Source of the DNA: Euryarchaeota archaeon UBA181
GTDB lineage: Archaea > Thermoplasmatota > Poseidoniia > Poseidoniales > Thalassarchaeaceae
Assembly: GCA_002496725.1 (NCBI GenBank)
Contig: DALI01000020.1
Location: 32,521 to 56,765, forward strand
Length of the DNA: 24,245 nucleotides
Direction of reading: 5' to 3'
Shown: positions 16,343-24,182 of the stretch, in pieces
Layout: each line of letters opens with the position of its first letter
Numbering within the stretch: the stretch's first letter is position 1
Translations under genes and position numbers: made by a program
The notes under the pieces: generated by a model
Told to the model about the DNA's origin: nothing
What the model saw: the letters and a program-made list of their open reading frames with translations, nothing else
The model's database searches: none

Positions 16343-17503
16343 ATGAATTGCAATGACATACTTAGTACACAGTTACTAGAAAATCCACCTAGAATTTCTG
16401 TGAGTGAGGCAATTGACATATATGAAAACGCCAATCTCAATGATTTGATGTATGTTGCCTCAATGGCTAGGAAAAGGATAGTTCCTGGCAACGAGGTAAC
16501 CTACTTAGTGGACAGGAATATTAACTACACAAATGCCTGCACCATTAATTGCCAATTCTGTTCGTTTTATCGTCCACCTAATCATTCTGAAGCCTACACA
16601 CAGTCATATGATGAAATTAGCAAGAGAGTATCTGAATTAGAGGATATTGGGGGCTCTAGGATTCTTATGCAGGGAGGAGTAAACCCCGACTTAGAACTAA
16701 ATTGGTATATCGAGTTAATTTCAAGACTCCATGAGGAACATCCCAATATTGACTTGGACTGCTTCTCGCCAATAGAGATCGAAGGCATAGCAGAGATCTG
16801 CCAATTATCGACAAGAGAGGTATTACTATCACTCAGAAATGCTGGAATGCATGGGCTACCGGGCGGCGGTGCCGAAATGCTGGTAGATACCGTGAGACTA
16901 GATGTTTCTCCGAAAAAAGGAACTTCAAATAATTGGATCAGGGTTATGAGGGAGGCACAAGAACTTGGTCTGACTACATCGGCGACCAATGTTATTGGCT
17001 TCGGCGAGTCCGCATCTGACAGGGTAATGCATATGGATTTAATCAGGAATTTACAAGATGAAACCTCCTCTTCGTATGAGGGTTTCACATCATTTATTTC
17101 ATGGCCTGTACAGTTACAGAATAATGTATTTGGATCGAGGAATAAAGGCTCAAATAGAACCGAACTAGGGGCCACATCTTCGGAGTATTTGAGACATGTA
17201 GCAGTATCAAGAATATTCTTTGATAATATCAAGCACATCCAAGCCTCTTGGCCGACAATGGGTATGCAGGTCGCACAATTAGCCCTTTCTGCTGGTGCGG
17301 ATGATGCCGGTTCTACAATGATGGAAGAGAATGTAGTCTCTGCTTCGGGAACTAACAAAACAATGGCTACCGAGATGGAGTTACAAAAAATAATCTTCAG
17401 ATCTGGTTTCAAACCAAGAAAAAGAGATTCTGACTATAACCTATTGAAAACTACTACATTAGTGCAATCGGATGTCTACGCTAACCCTCCAATGCAGATA
17501 TAG
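16343..17503 (+). CDS. mqnC: Radical SAM cyclase, MqnC type (futalosine menaquinone pathway)
   Basis: A 386-residue radical SAM enzyme. The cluster motif is CTINCQFC (C66, C70, C73), inside NYTNACTINCQFCSFYR, which suits the MqnC/MqnE/CofH group. LPGGGAEML at 172-180 favours Mqn enzymes over CofH, where I expect a different residue series. Further family signatures are EAYTQSYDEI, GGSRILMQGGVNPDL, FSPIEIE, NLQDETSS and GADDAGSTMMEENVV. MqnC converts dehypoxanthine futalosine to its cyclic form in menaquinone synthesis. The other mqn genes are not in this window, so the pathway is inferred, and CofH remains a weaker alternative. The ATG abuts the pepP stop, and its stop abuts the stop of the converging minus-strand gene. 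Confidence 0.8.
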   Translation: MNCNDILSTQLLENPPRISVSEAIDIYENANLNDLMYVASMARKRIVPGNEVTYLVDRNINYTNACTINCQFCSFYRPPNHSEAYTQSYDEISKRVSELEDIGGSRILMQGGVNPDLELNWYIELISRLHEEHPNIDLDCFSPIEIEGIAEICQLSTREVLLSLRNAGMHGLPGGGAEMLVDTVRLDVSPKKGTSNNWIRVMREAQELGLTTSATNVIGFGESASDRVMHMDLIRNLQDETSSSYEGFTSFISWPVQLQNNVFGSRNKGSNRTELGATSSEYLRHVAVSRIFFDNIKHIQASWPTMGMQVAQLALSAGADDAGSTMMEENVVSASGTNKTMATEMELQKIIFRSGFKPRKRDSDYNLLKTTTLVQSDVYANPPMQI

Positions 17504-18574
17504 TTATGATTCACTACGTCCGCTTCTAACTGGGAGCTCTTCGAATCCAGGTGCATCTTCTGAATCCATGGTCAGTGGCATAACCCACTTCATCCTCGTA
17601 CCATTATGCCTTGTTGCTTCTATGACTAACTCCCAATGAACAGCAATCATAGCAGAATAAATTGTTCCAGGCCATTTTTTCATTGGTCTATCTAAAGCTA
17701 CTGGTAGATTGTCCATCGGAGCCCAACTTCCGGAATCTTGTACTCTCATGGGCTCTAAAAGAAGTAATCTTCCTCTTCCAACAGACATGGGGACCGACTC
17801 TCCAACACCAGTTCCATGCTCGTCTGCTGTTGAAATTCTTCTTTCCGGTAGTTCCGTAGACATGCCTGGTGCAGGTTGTCCATGCTTTTCCCTACCTATC
17901 GCCTCTAGTATTGTCTCCCTTTCCGGAACAGCAATACCAACTTGGATCCTTGCTCTTTTAGCCGTAGTTCCTTCGGTAAGTGAAAATTTCTCTATTGCAA
18001 TACCTCCCTTAGAATCATAGATAATTTCTACTTCTGGATCATCTAAAGGATTCGAAATATAATCATTCTGCCTTCGGATATCCATTATATTGGCCACAAC
18101 TCTGATTATTATTGGAATGATGAATACTGGAAAGGAGATTAGGATCATCAGGGGATAATCTAACGGTCCTATACTCACAGGAGAGAAAATAAAATCTGGG
18201 ACCAATTCCAAATTTATTATAGCAGGCTCTAAGGCATGTATCAGTAATGCAAAAATAAGAACTATTACGCCAGGAACAATCGTCTTTCTGGCATACCCGT
18301 GCATTGGATCAGGCTCGATATACCACCCATCTCTAGTCCTTGATAGGAAAGGTAGTATTTTGGATGTAACTTCCTTCTTAATAACTGGAAAAGAGTCTTC
18401 ACCAATTCTCTCTTCCCTCCATTCCAAAACCCAAGAATTATCGTTTCCTATGCGAAATTGTGGCGGTGGTGGCGTTTCAGACTCTAAAATTACCTCTACC
18501 AAGGGAATCTCACGAGGATCACTATTTTCATGATCGAAGGGAGGATATCTGACTCTTTGTACTGATCTATACAT
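17504..18574 (-). CDS. Unknown two-helix membrane protein
   Basis: A 356-residue protein that I do not recognise. The N-terminal ~95 residues are soluble and polar with a PPPP run and WYIEPDPMHGYAR just before the membrane. Two hydrophobic segments follow at about 99-119 and 141-163, joined by a loop. The ~190-residue C-terminal part is soluble and holds GRGRLLLLEPM and two tryptophan-rich strands (HWELVIEA, KWVMPLT), suggesting a beta-rich cytoplasmic domain. It starts one base after the stop of the flavoprotein gene (18576), so it is the last gene of the topA operon. Its stop abuts the mqnC stop. A housekeeping role near the membrane is possible, but nothing in the sequence fixes a function. 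Confidence 0.7.
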   Translation of the reverse strand: MYRSVQRVRYPPFDHENSDPREIPLVEVILESETPPPPQFRIGNDNSWVLEWREERIGEDSFPVIKKEVTSKILPFLSRTRDGWYIEPDPMHGYARKTIVPGVIVLIFALLIHALEPAIINLELVPDFIFSPVSIGPLDYPLMILISFPVFIIPIIIRVVANIMDIRRQNDYISNPLDDPEVEIIYDSKGGIAIEKFSLTEGTTAKRARIQVGIAVPERETILEAIGREKHGQPAPGMSTELPERRISTADEHGTGVGESVPMSVGRGRLLLLEPMRVQDSGSWAPMDNLPVALDRPMKKWPGTIYSAMIAVHWELVIEATRHNGTRMKWVMPLTMDSEDAPGFEELPVRSGRSES

Positions 18575-18575
18575 G

Positions 18576-19778
18576 TTAACTCCATATCACTGCAGATGCC
18601 GCTTTAGAAGCTAGAGACCTGAATTCGGGAACCTCTTTGAGTAATCTTAGCCCTAATGGGATAGGATTGTCTATCTCTCCCGATTGATTTATTATTTCTG
18701 TTACCTCTGGTCTTGACCAGACTCTGAATACTTCGTCTAATTCATCGTCCGTTACTTGTGTAAGAAATGCGTCCCTAAGTGCCCTAGCTCTCTTCAGCTT
18801 CCTTCTTAGAGGTTCTATGGATTTACACAGGCGCCTCATTTTTTGTTCAGAAAGGTCACCCGACAACATATATTCGGATAGTTTAGGAACTAGGACATCA
18901 ACCTGATCAAAACCAGTCCCTATCCCGCCTCCTGTTGTCGGTTTGCAAGCACCCGAGGCATCACCGAACAATGCTACTCTTTCCTTCATTGGGAACCTAA
19001 GTAAGCCACTAGGGACCGGTCCTCCGAACCTCCCTATAATTTTACATCCTGTAAATCGATCTTTCCATACGGAATGGTTCATCAAATAATCAACCATCAT
19101 CTCACAAGACTTTCCTGACAGCATATCCGATCTACTCCACATGCCAATTCTAGTAGTATCCCCAGAAGGTATGGCCCAAGCAAAGAAACCGGGAGCTATG
19201 TCTTCCCCTGTGAACATATCTAGCTTCCCCTCTTCTCCTTCGTATCCTGTAACTTCTAACTGATACCCAATCATCATTTCTTTTGGTCTCCCCATTTTCA
19301 TCTCTCTTCTAACCCAAGAATGAGCACCATCACAACCACAAATCAATGAGCATCTTACAATATTTTCAGAATCTGAGTTTGTTATCGTGACTTCTGCATA
19401 ATCATCTTGTATGGAGATATCACTAGGTCTCGAGCCAAGTACGATCTCAGCCCCATTATTGACTGCAAGTCTTACAACTCCCTCGTCAAATTTCTTTCTA
19501 CATACGGACCACGTTCGAATCCTTTCAGGTGATCCAATATCAACAGTTATTCCGGATGGACTATTGATTCTAGCTCCCCAGATTGGAGATAGAATCGTAT
19601 CTTCCATGGGCACTCTTTGCATTGCACCAGGATTTACCAATCCGGCACACTGGAAAGGCCTCCCTATCTCAGAATGCTCTTCTACAATCAATACTGAATG
19701 ACCCAAACCGACAAGCTTCCAACCGAGATATCCCCCAATTGGTCCAGCGCCAATTATGACCACGTCATAGAATTCCAT
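18576..19778 (-). CDS. FAD-dependent geranylgeranyl-reductase-family oxidoreductase
   Basis: A 400-residue flavoprotein. The Rossmann loop is IIGAGPIGG at the very start, CAGLVNP near residue 46 and the second FAD motif GDASGACKPTTGGGIGTG near residue 265. The order and PFQCAG match the archaeal digeranylgeranylglycerophospholipid/geranylgeranyl reductase family, which saturates isoprenoid chains in membrane lipids; some members act on the side chain of menaquinone or other quinones. I chose the ATG at 19778 because the Rossmann strand begins five residues later. A TTG at 19802, directly after the topA stop, would add eight residues. It lies between topA and the unknown membrane protein with spacers of 24 and 1 bases. 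The exact substrate is not resolvable. Confidence 0.85.
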   Translation of the reverse strand: MEFYDVVIIGAGPIGGYLGWKLVGLGHSVLIVEEHSEIGRPFQCAGLVNPGAMQRVPMEDTILSPIWGARINSPSGITVDIGSPERIRTWSVCRKKFDEGVVRLAVNNGAEIVLGSRPSDISIQDDYAEVTITNSDSENIVRCSLICGCDGAHSWVRREMKMGRPKEMMIGYQLEVTGYEGEEGKLDMFTGEDIAPGFFAWAIPSGDTTRIGMWSRSDMLSGKSCEMMVDYLMNHSVWKDRFTGCKIIGRFGGPVPSGLLRFPMKERVALFGDASGACKPTTGGGIGTGFDQVDVLVPKLSEYMLSGDLSEQKMRRLCKSIEPLRRKLKRARALRDAFLTQVTDDELDEVFRVWSRPEVTEIINQSGEIDNPIPLGLRLLKEVPEFRSLASKAASAVIWS

Positions 19779-19802
19779 AGAAGGACTTCTTGCAGTGTTC
19801 AA

Positions 19803-22076
19803 TTAATCACCCTTCTTTTTTCCACCCTTTTTTCTAATTGATTTTAGTTTGTTGATTATTGTGCTAGCATCAGATTTCGATATATCGGACTCTTCTGCCA
19901 ATTCTGCCAAGGCTAGAACATCACGCATCGCAATACCTGTCTTCTCTGCAAGATTCCTGATCAGTTCCTTCTGAGCATCCGAAGCTGGTAATCCCTCATT
20001 GGCCTCTTTGACCAATCCAATCAAGGTACTTGCCGTACCGTTCCTCCCCCCAGTAAGGTCAGAGAAGTCTTTCGCGTCAACCAAGTTCAGAGCATATTCT
20101 TCTTCCATCGTTGATTTTTCTATCAAAGAAATTAGATAGCTCAGTTGCTTCTCAGATGCTTTGGGGCCACCGTTTTCACCTTCTAGACTTATCAGTTTCT
20201 CGATTAATTCACTGGCCTCCTTTCCTGATATTTCTGATATTTCTCGACCTCCTAAAATCTCTTTTCTAACTTCTTCGGATAGATGAGAAATTCTATTATC
20301 AATTGCCCACAACTGTTTTGGAGTTGGCTTGCTTCTCCTTATTTCAAGAGCATTACTATGAGCTTGTTTAAATGATTTTGAGAAATTAAGCCACATTTCG
20401 GCCCCAGTGCTTCCCCCTTCCTCGACCATGTCCAGCCTCCTTTCCATATCAGCTGTGAAATCGGAAGAAAATAGCTCTATTTCTGAATCTTGATTATTGT
20501 AAATTGGAGCGACCTCTGTCCAGAGCAACGACCCGTTGTCCGTCGGAGAAAGGGATCCGTTATCGTTAGATACGTATTTTCTATCCGATAGTTTCAGTAC
20601 CGTACTGACGTATGTCGACGGTCTTCCAATGCCCGCTAACTTCATTTTTTTGACTAGCGAACTCTCGGTATATCTTCTCGGGGGCTTTGTTTCATCAATA
20701 GTCATCTTTGGGTTATCTTCTATCTTATCTAGATTCCATGGTGAATCAATTGAGAGCCCGTAATTAGGCTCTTCAACTCTAGCTGTAGGGAGGAAATCAG
20801 AAGATGCGGCCTCCCATCCTGGATGAACTCTCCATGAAGCTGTTCCAGAAATTTCCAGATCAACACCCTCAACGGTGGCCGAAATCTCCCTTCTTTCTCT
20901 AATTGACTCTGACATTTGACTCGAAATGAATCTGCTTCTTATTAGTGAATATAGTTTAATTCCATCGGACTCTGTATTTTCAGGTGCTTCCAATGTTGGA
21001 TTTGTAGGCCTTATCGCTTCGTGAGCATCTTGTACGTTCTTCGCACTCTTTTTTGCATCGGAACCAAGTGCCCCGGGCCCTAGGTGATCTTCTCCATACT
21101 TTTCAAGAATAATCTTCTTGGCGACATCTCTTGCACTGGATGTTGTTCTAGTAGAATCTGTTCTGATATAGGTGATAAAACCGTTATTGTATAGCTCTGA
21201 AGCAATCTTACTGGTCTTTGACATGGACCAGCCCAGTGAGCTACTAGAAGACTGTAGTAATGTATCAGTAGTAAATGGAGGGGGAGGCTTGCGATTGGTC
21301 TTACCAGGTTTTATTGAGCTGACAGTGATCATCCCTGACGCACTCAAACAATCATATGCCTTTGTAGCTAAATCCGCATCGAATGTCCTATCAGAAAAGA
21401 ACTTCCCTGTATCGTCTCTCCATGCCTCATCATCGGAGCTCTTATGAAATCTAAACTTAAACGTATATCCATCACTTGATGCTTGAACGCTGTGGTATTT
21501 TATTGGGACATGGGCATCCCTCTCAATTTCCCTATCTACGATATATCCCAAAGTGGGGGTCTGAACTCTGCCCATCGATCTAAGATTCCAGCTTTTGGCG
21601 AATTTTGAACATCTGAATCCCACGAGTCTATCCATGAACCTCCTGACCTTAGCCGCATCAACAAGACCCGCGTCTATCTCTCTATGATTATCTATTGCGT
21701 GTTCCACAGCATTTTTTGTTATTTCATTGAATGCTACTCTTGTAACAAATGGGAACTCTGAAAAAATATGCATTAATCTCCATGCTATGAATTCCCCTTC
21801 CCTATCTGGATCTGTGGCTATATACACCTCAGTGACATTCTTACTACGTGCTTTATTCAGAATTTTCCCTATTACTTTCTCAGCTCTATCGGTCCATTCC
21901 CAGGGGGGTTCGGGAAGCTTGTCTTTCTCTGAGGCCCACATTGCTTTACTGCCTTGTTTTCCAGATCTGGGAAGATCTTGGACGTGTCCGAAGCATGCTT
22001 CAACTATCCACCCTCTGCCAAGATACTTCTTGACTGTCTTACCCTTAGCTCCAGACTCAAGAATCATCAACTTCAT
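19803..22076 (-). CDS. topA: DNA topoisomerase I (type IA, bacterial-type) with repeat-based C-terminus
   Basis: A 757-residue type IA topoisomerase that relaxes negative supercoils by single-strand passage. The Toprim domain has E7 (ILESGAKGKT) and TDPDREGEF (D89, D91, E93). The active-site tyrosine is Y303 in FITYIRTDSTR, and VQDAHEAIRPT and GIGRPSTYVSTVLKL complete the core, ending near residue 580. The zinc fingers of the usual bacterial tail are missing: I count no cysteine after residue 580. Instead there are three similar ~50-residue units (about 584-631, 638-690, 697-747) of the form PS/TxKQL...ASxLI.KL, then a lysine-rich end (KKGGKKKGD). No reverse-gyrase helicase part is present, as expected for a mesophile. 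Promoter candidates lie upstream at 22111-22137. Confidence 0.96.
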   Translation of the reverse strand: MKLMILESGAKGKTVKKYLGRGWIVEACFGHVQDLPRSGKQGSKAMWASEKDKLPEPPWEWTDRAEKVIGKILNKARSKNVTEVYIATDPDREGEFIAWRLMHIFSEFPFVTRVAFNEITKNAVEHAIDNHREIDAGLVDAAKVRRFMDRLVGFRCSKFAKSWNLRSMGRVQTPTLGYIVDREIERDAHVPIKYHSVQASSDGYTFKFRFHKSSDDEAWRDDTGKFFSDRTFDADLATKAYDCLSASGMITVSSIKPGKTNRKPPPPFTTDTLLQSSSSSLGWSMSKTSKIASELYNNGFITYIRTDSTRTTSSARDVAKKIILEKYGEDHLGPGALGSDAKKSAKNVQDAHEAIRPTNPTLEAPENTESDGIKLYSLIRSRFISSQMSESIRERREISATVEGVDLEISGTASWRVHPGWEAASSDFLPTARVEEPNYGLSIDSPWNLDKIEDNPKMTIDETKPPRRYTESSLVKKMKLAGIGRPSTYVSTVLKLSDRKYVSNDNGSLSPTDNGSLLWTEVAPIYNNQDSEIELFSSDFTADMERRLDMVEEGGSTGAEMWLNFSKSFKQAHSNALEIRRSKPTPKQLWAIDNRISHLSEEVRKEILGGREISEISGKEASELIEKLISLEGENGGPKASEKQLSYLISLIEKSTMEEEYALNLVDAKDFSDLTGGRNGTASTLIGLVKEANEGLPASDAQKELIRNLAEKTGIAMRDVLALAELAEESDISKSDASTIINKLKSIRKKGGKKKGD

Positions 22077-22131
22077 TATTGCACCATCCCTATGCCTGCG
22101 ACACTATATCATAAACGCTGAATATTCCCCG

Positions 22132-22137
22132 TATAAA
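22132..22137 (-). promoter_or_regulatory. Candidate TATA box for topA
   Basis: On the minus strand TTTATA lies 56 bases before the topA start, placing a transcription start near 22108 and a leader of about 30 bases. A second possible element, GTTTATGATATAG at 22104-22116, would give a much shorter leader. Neither was tested. Confidence 0.35.
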
Positions 22138-22161
22138 CATGAGTAGAGTCAGAGCAGTACA

Positions 22162-22186
22162 ACGCGCGCGCACGCGTACACACGCG
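22162..22186. repeat. 25-base alternating purine-pyrimidine tract (Z-DNA-prone)
   Basis: The stretch is perfectly alternating over 25 bases, built of CG, CA and TA steps with a pure (CG)4 core at 22163-22170. Such tracts can flip to left-handed DNA under negative supercoiling. It lies in the 116-base gap between topA and the unknown minus-strand gene, 25 bases upstream of the proposed topA TATA box, and contrasts with the otherwise AT-leaning surroundings. Confidence 0.85.
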
Positions 22187-22192
22187 AGACGT

Positions 22193-22597
22193 TCAATATT
22201 GACGTGCTAGATGTTCATCCCATGGTGTTTCTGAACCCGGACCCCCGCATCCTACGCATCCCGGGTAACCGGCAGTTACTAGATTAATGATCATCGAATA
22301 GAAATCACTCCAATAATCCTCTAGATCAATGCCCTCAGTTTTAACCCAACAATGACTAATGTCGGGCTCTCTTTGTCCAATGGTGAAATTATTTTCATCG
22401 GGTGAAAAAAATATGATATCCTGATTTGTAGAAACCTCAATCTTTGCAGACTCAATCTTGGAAGGTAGTATATCAGTAATATGGATCAACATATTTTCTG
22501 CTTCATGTCTTCTTTCCATTGGTACGTATAGTGTCCCTCCTTCGCATCTCAAAAGCCTCCTTGCGGCTTCCCTAGTTGAGTCCACATAACTGCCCAT
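22193..22597 (-). CDS. Small conserved-looking protein with CxxCGG motif, unknown
   Basis: A 134-residue soluble protein that I cannot assign. It has an N-terminal helix with arginines (EAARRLLRCEGG), a mixed alpha/beta middle with FFSPDE and GQREPDISHCW, a tryptophan-rich acidic helix (DLEDYWSDFY), and a C-terminal YPGCVGCGGPG (C114, C117) that could bind a metal. Its ordered, non-repetitive composition and good length argue for a real gene. The ATG at 22597 is 28 bases from the pyrD start, with the two genes divergent. The stop at 22193 lies six bases beyond the end of the alternating tract, so it shares a strand with topA but is separated from it by 116 bases. Confidence 0.65.
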   Translation of the reverse strand: MGSYVDSTREAARRLLRCEGGTLYVPMERRHEAENMLIHITDILPSKIESAKIEVSTNQDIIFFSPDENNFTIGQREPDISHCWVKTEGIDLEDYWSDFYSMIINLVTAGYPGCVGCGGPGSETPWDEHLARQY

Positions 22598-22625
22598 GCT
22601 AGGCCGAGTAACACGGAACTATTGA

Positions 22626-23753
22626 ATGGTACTTTGTAGCCCGGTAGATATGGGTCTGGGATGGAGGCTATTTGCAAGACCGGTAATTTCGAGACTCGAC
22701 TCTGAAAAATCTCATGATTTAGCATTATCGACATTATCTAGATTTGATAGATCTCAGTACGGTAAATCATTATTGAGTAGGATGTTCAAGTCACCCGAAC
22801 TACCAATCCACGCCCTTGGGAGACTATTCCATCACCCACTAGGCCTCGCCGCAGGAATGGATAAAGGGGCCAAGGCCCTTTCTGCTTGGCCGGCTCTTGG
22901 ATTCTCATGGATTGAATACGGAGGAATCACTAGATATCCCCAAGATGGGAATCCTAAACCAAGAATGTTTAGAGCGAATTCTGAAAGAGCATTGGTGAAT
23001 AGTATGGGTTTCAACAATCCCGGGGCGTCCTCCGTCAGGGACTCATTGATTTCCAGAAGATCATCTGGTAACTGGCCAAATGTACCTGTAGCGGCCAATA
23101 TTGGAAGATCTAAAAAGGTCGACAATGAACAAGCTCCAGCCGATTATGCTTCGACATTGGAAACCCTTTGGAACCATGCAGATATGTTTGTTCTAAATGT
23201 CTCTTCGCCGAATACTCCAGGTTTGAGGGATTTGCAACATGAGTCATTCCTCAACGATGTGTTGAAGCATTGTATCTCGGTAAGAAAAAAGTATGATTCA
23301 CAGAAGCCAATTTTACTGAAATTATCCCCTGATAGTTCCGATGAACAAATATCTCAAATGGCCGATTCGGCCATTTCTTCTGGACTCGATGGAATTGTTG
23401 CAACTAATACTACAATTTCTCGTCCTGAGCCTAATAATACCCAGTCTAGAATTGCCTTTTCACAAAACGGGGGAGTCTCAGGACGTCCCTTGCACCAAAG
23501 ATCATTAGAGGTAATTTCAAATCTGTATGAGTATACTAATGGTGACGTCGCCATAGTTGGAGTTGGCGGTATAGACTCTACTGAAAGCGCATGGAAATCC
23601 ATCACATCAGGAGCTAGCCTTATCCAGTTGTATTCGGGACTTGTCTTCAATGGACCAGGCGTCACCTCAAAAATCGTACGTGGACTAAAAAATAGAGTAT
23701 CTGAAAATGGATTTAGTGGGATTACAGAGGCAGTTGGTTACAAGCATAGCTGA
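22626..23753 (+). CDS. pyrD: Dihydroorotate dehydrogenase, class 2 (quinone-dependent)
   Basis: A 375-residue FMN enzyme oxidising dihydroorotate to orotate in pyrimidine synthesis. Class 2 features are the N-terminal helix region (GWRLFARPVISRLDSEKSHD) that docks on the membrane to reach quinone, GLAAGMDKGAK, GNPKPRMFR, NSMGFNNPG, and VSSPNTPGLR with the serine base S194. The FMN phosphate site is GVGGIDS and YSGLVFNGPG. Class 1 enzymes use a cysteine at the base position. The ATG at 22626 is used; an ATG at 22650 would remove eight residues without loss of conserved sequence. It is divergent from the small CxxCGG gene. Quinone dependence fits the MqnC gene seen nearby. Confidence 0.94.
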   Translation: MVLCSPVDMGLGWRLFARPVISRLDSEKSHDLALSTLSRFDRSQYGKSLLSRMFKSPELPIHALGRLFHHPLGLAAGMDKGAKALSAWPALGFSWIEYGGITRYPQDGNPKPRMFRANSERALVNSMGFNNPGASSVRDSLISRRSSGNWPNVPVAANIGRSKKVDNEQAPADYASTLETLWNHADMFVLNVSSPNTPGLRDLQHESFLNDVLKHCISVRKKYDSQKPILLKLSPDSSDEQISQMADSAISSGLDGIVATNTTISRPEPNNTQSRIAFSQNGGVSGRPLHQRSLEVISNLYEYTNGDVAIVGVGGIDSTESAWKSITSGASLIQLYSGLVFNGPGVTSKIVRGLKNRVSENGFSGITEAVGYKHS

Positions 23754-23798
23754 TTCCATGTTAGAAACTGTCATGAAGTATGTCACAGAGGCGACTAC

Positions 23799-24182
23799 AT
23801 GGGCATGACTCGTAGTAACCGACTCTTGGCCGTGGGTGGCTCAATACTCGTGTTGGTAGTGTTGATGCTTGCTACTGTTGATCCAGAGACCCAATATTAT
23901 GTGGATGAGGTAATGGAAGATCCTGAACAATTCTCCGGTGAAGTTCATGTCAGGGGAGAAATCGCTAACAACACCATAGATTCCACGAATTATACCTTTT
24001 TTCTAGTTGGCATGTATCACCAGCTATTCGTGGACTTCTCTGGAACTGCGGTTCCAGACGGATTTAATGAAGGCAAGACCATTGCAGTAAAGGGCACCTT
24101 GTATGAAGAGTCGGGAAATTGGATTCTTGAAGCCAAGGAAATACAAACAGGATGCCCTTCCAAGTATGAATCAGTAGAATAA
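23799..24182 (+). CDS. ccmE: CcmE-like heme chaperone, CxxxY (System I*) type
   Basis: A 127-residue protein with one N-terminal transmembrane helix (about 8-26) and an external OB-fold domain. Matches to CcmE are YYVDEV, FSGEVHVRGEI, FVDFSGTAVPDGFNEGKTIAVKG and the C-terminal EAKEIQTGCPSKY. The heme-binding position that is histidine in classical CcmE (HxxxY) is here cysteine (C119 with Y123), the form known from archaea and some Desulfovibrio. CcmE receives heme from the export complex and passes it to the cytochrome c ligase. The ATG at 23799 has an AGAGG-like stretch upstream; a second ATG lies two codons later. It is 45 bases after pyrD. Other ccm genes are not seen and may follow the window edge. 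Confidence 0.85.
   Translation: MGMTRSNRLLAVGGSILVLVVLMLATVDPETQYYVDEVMEDPEQFSGEVHVRGEIANNTIDSTNYTFFLVGMYHQLFVDFSGTAVPDGFNEGKTIAVKGTLYEESGNWILEAKEIQTGCPSKYESVE

Noticed and set aside
16343..17503. CofH (F420 synthesis) for the radical SAM gene
   Set aside because: The LPGGGAE motif and the overall pattern favour MqnC; CofH is kept only as a weaker option.
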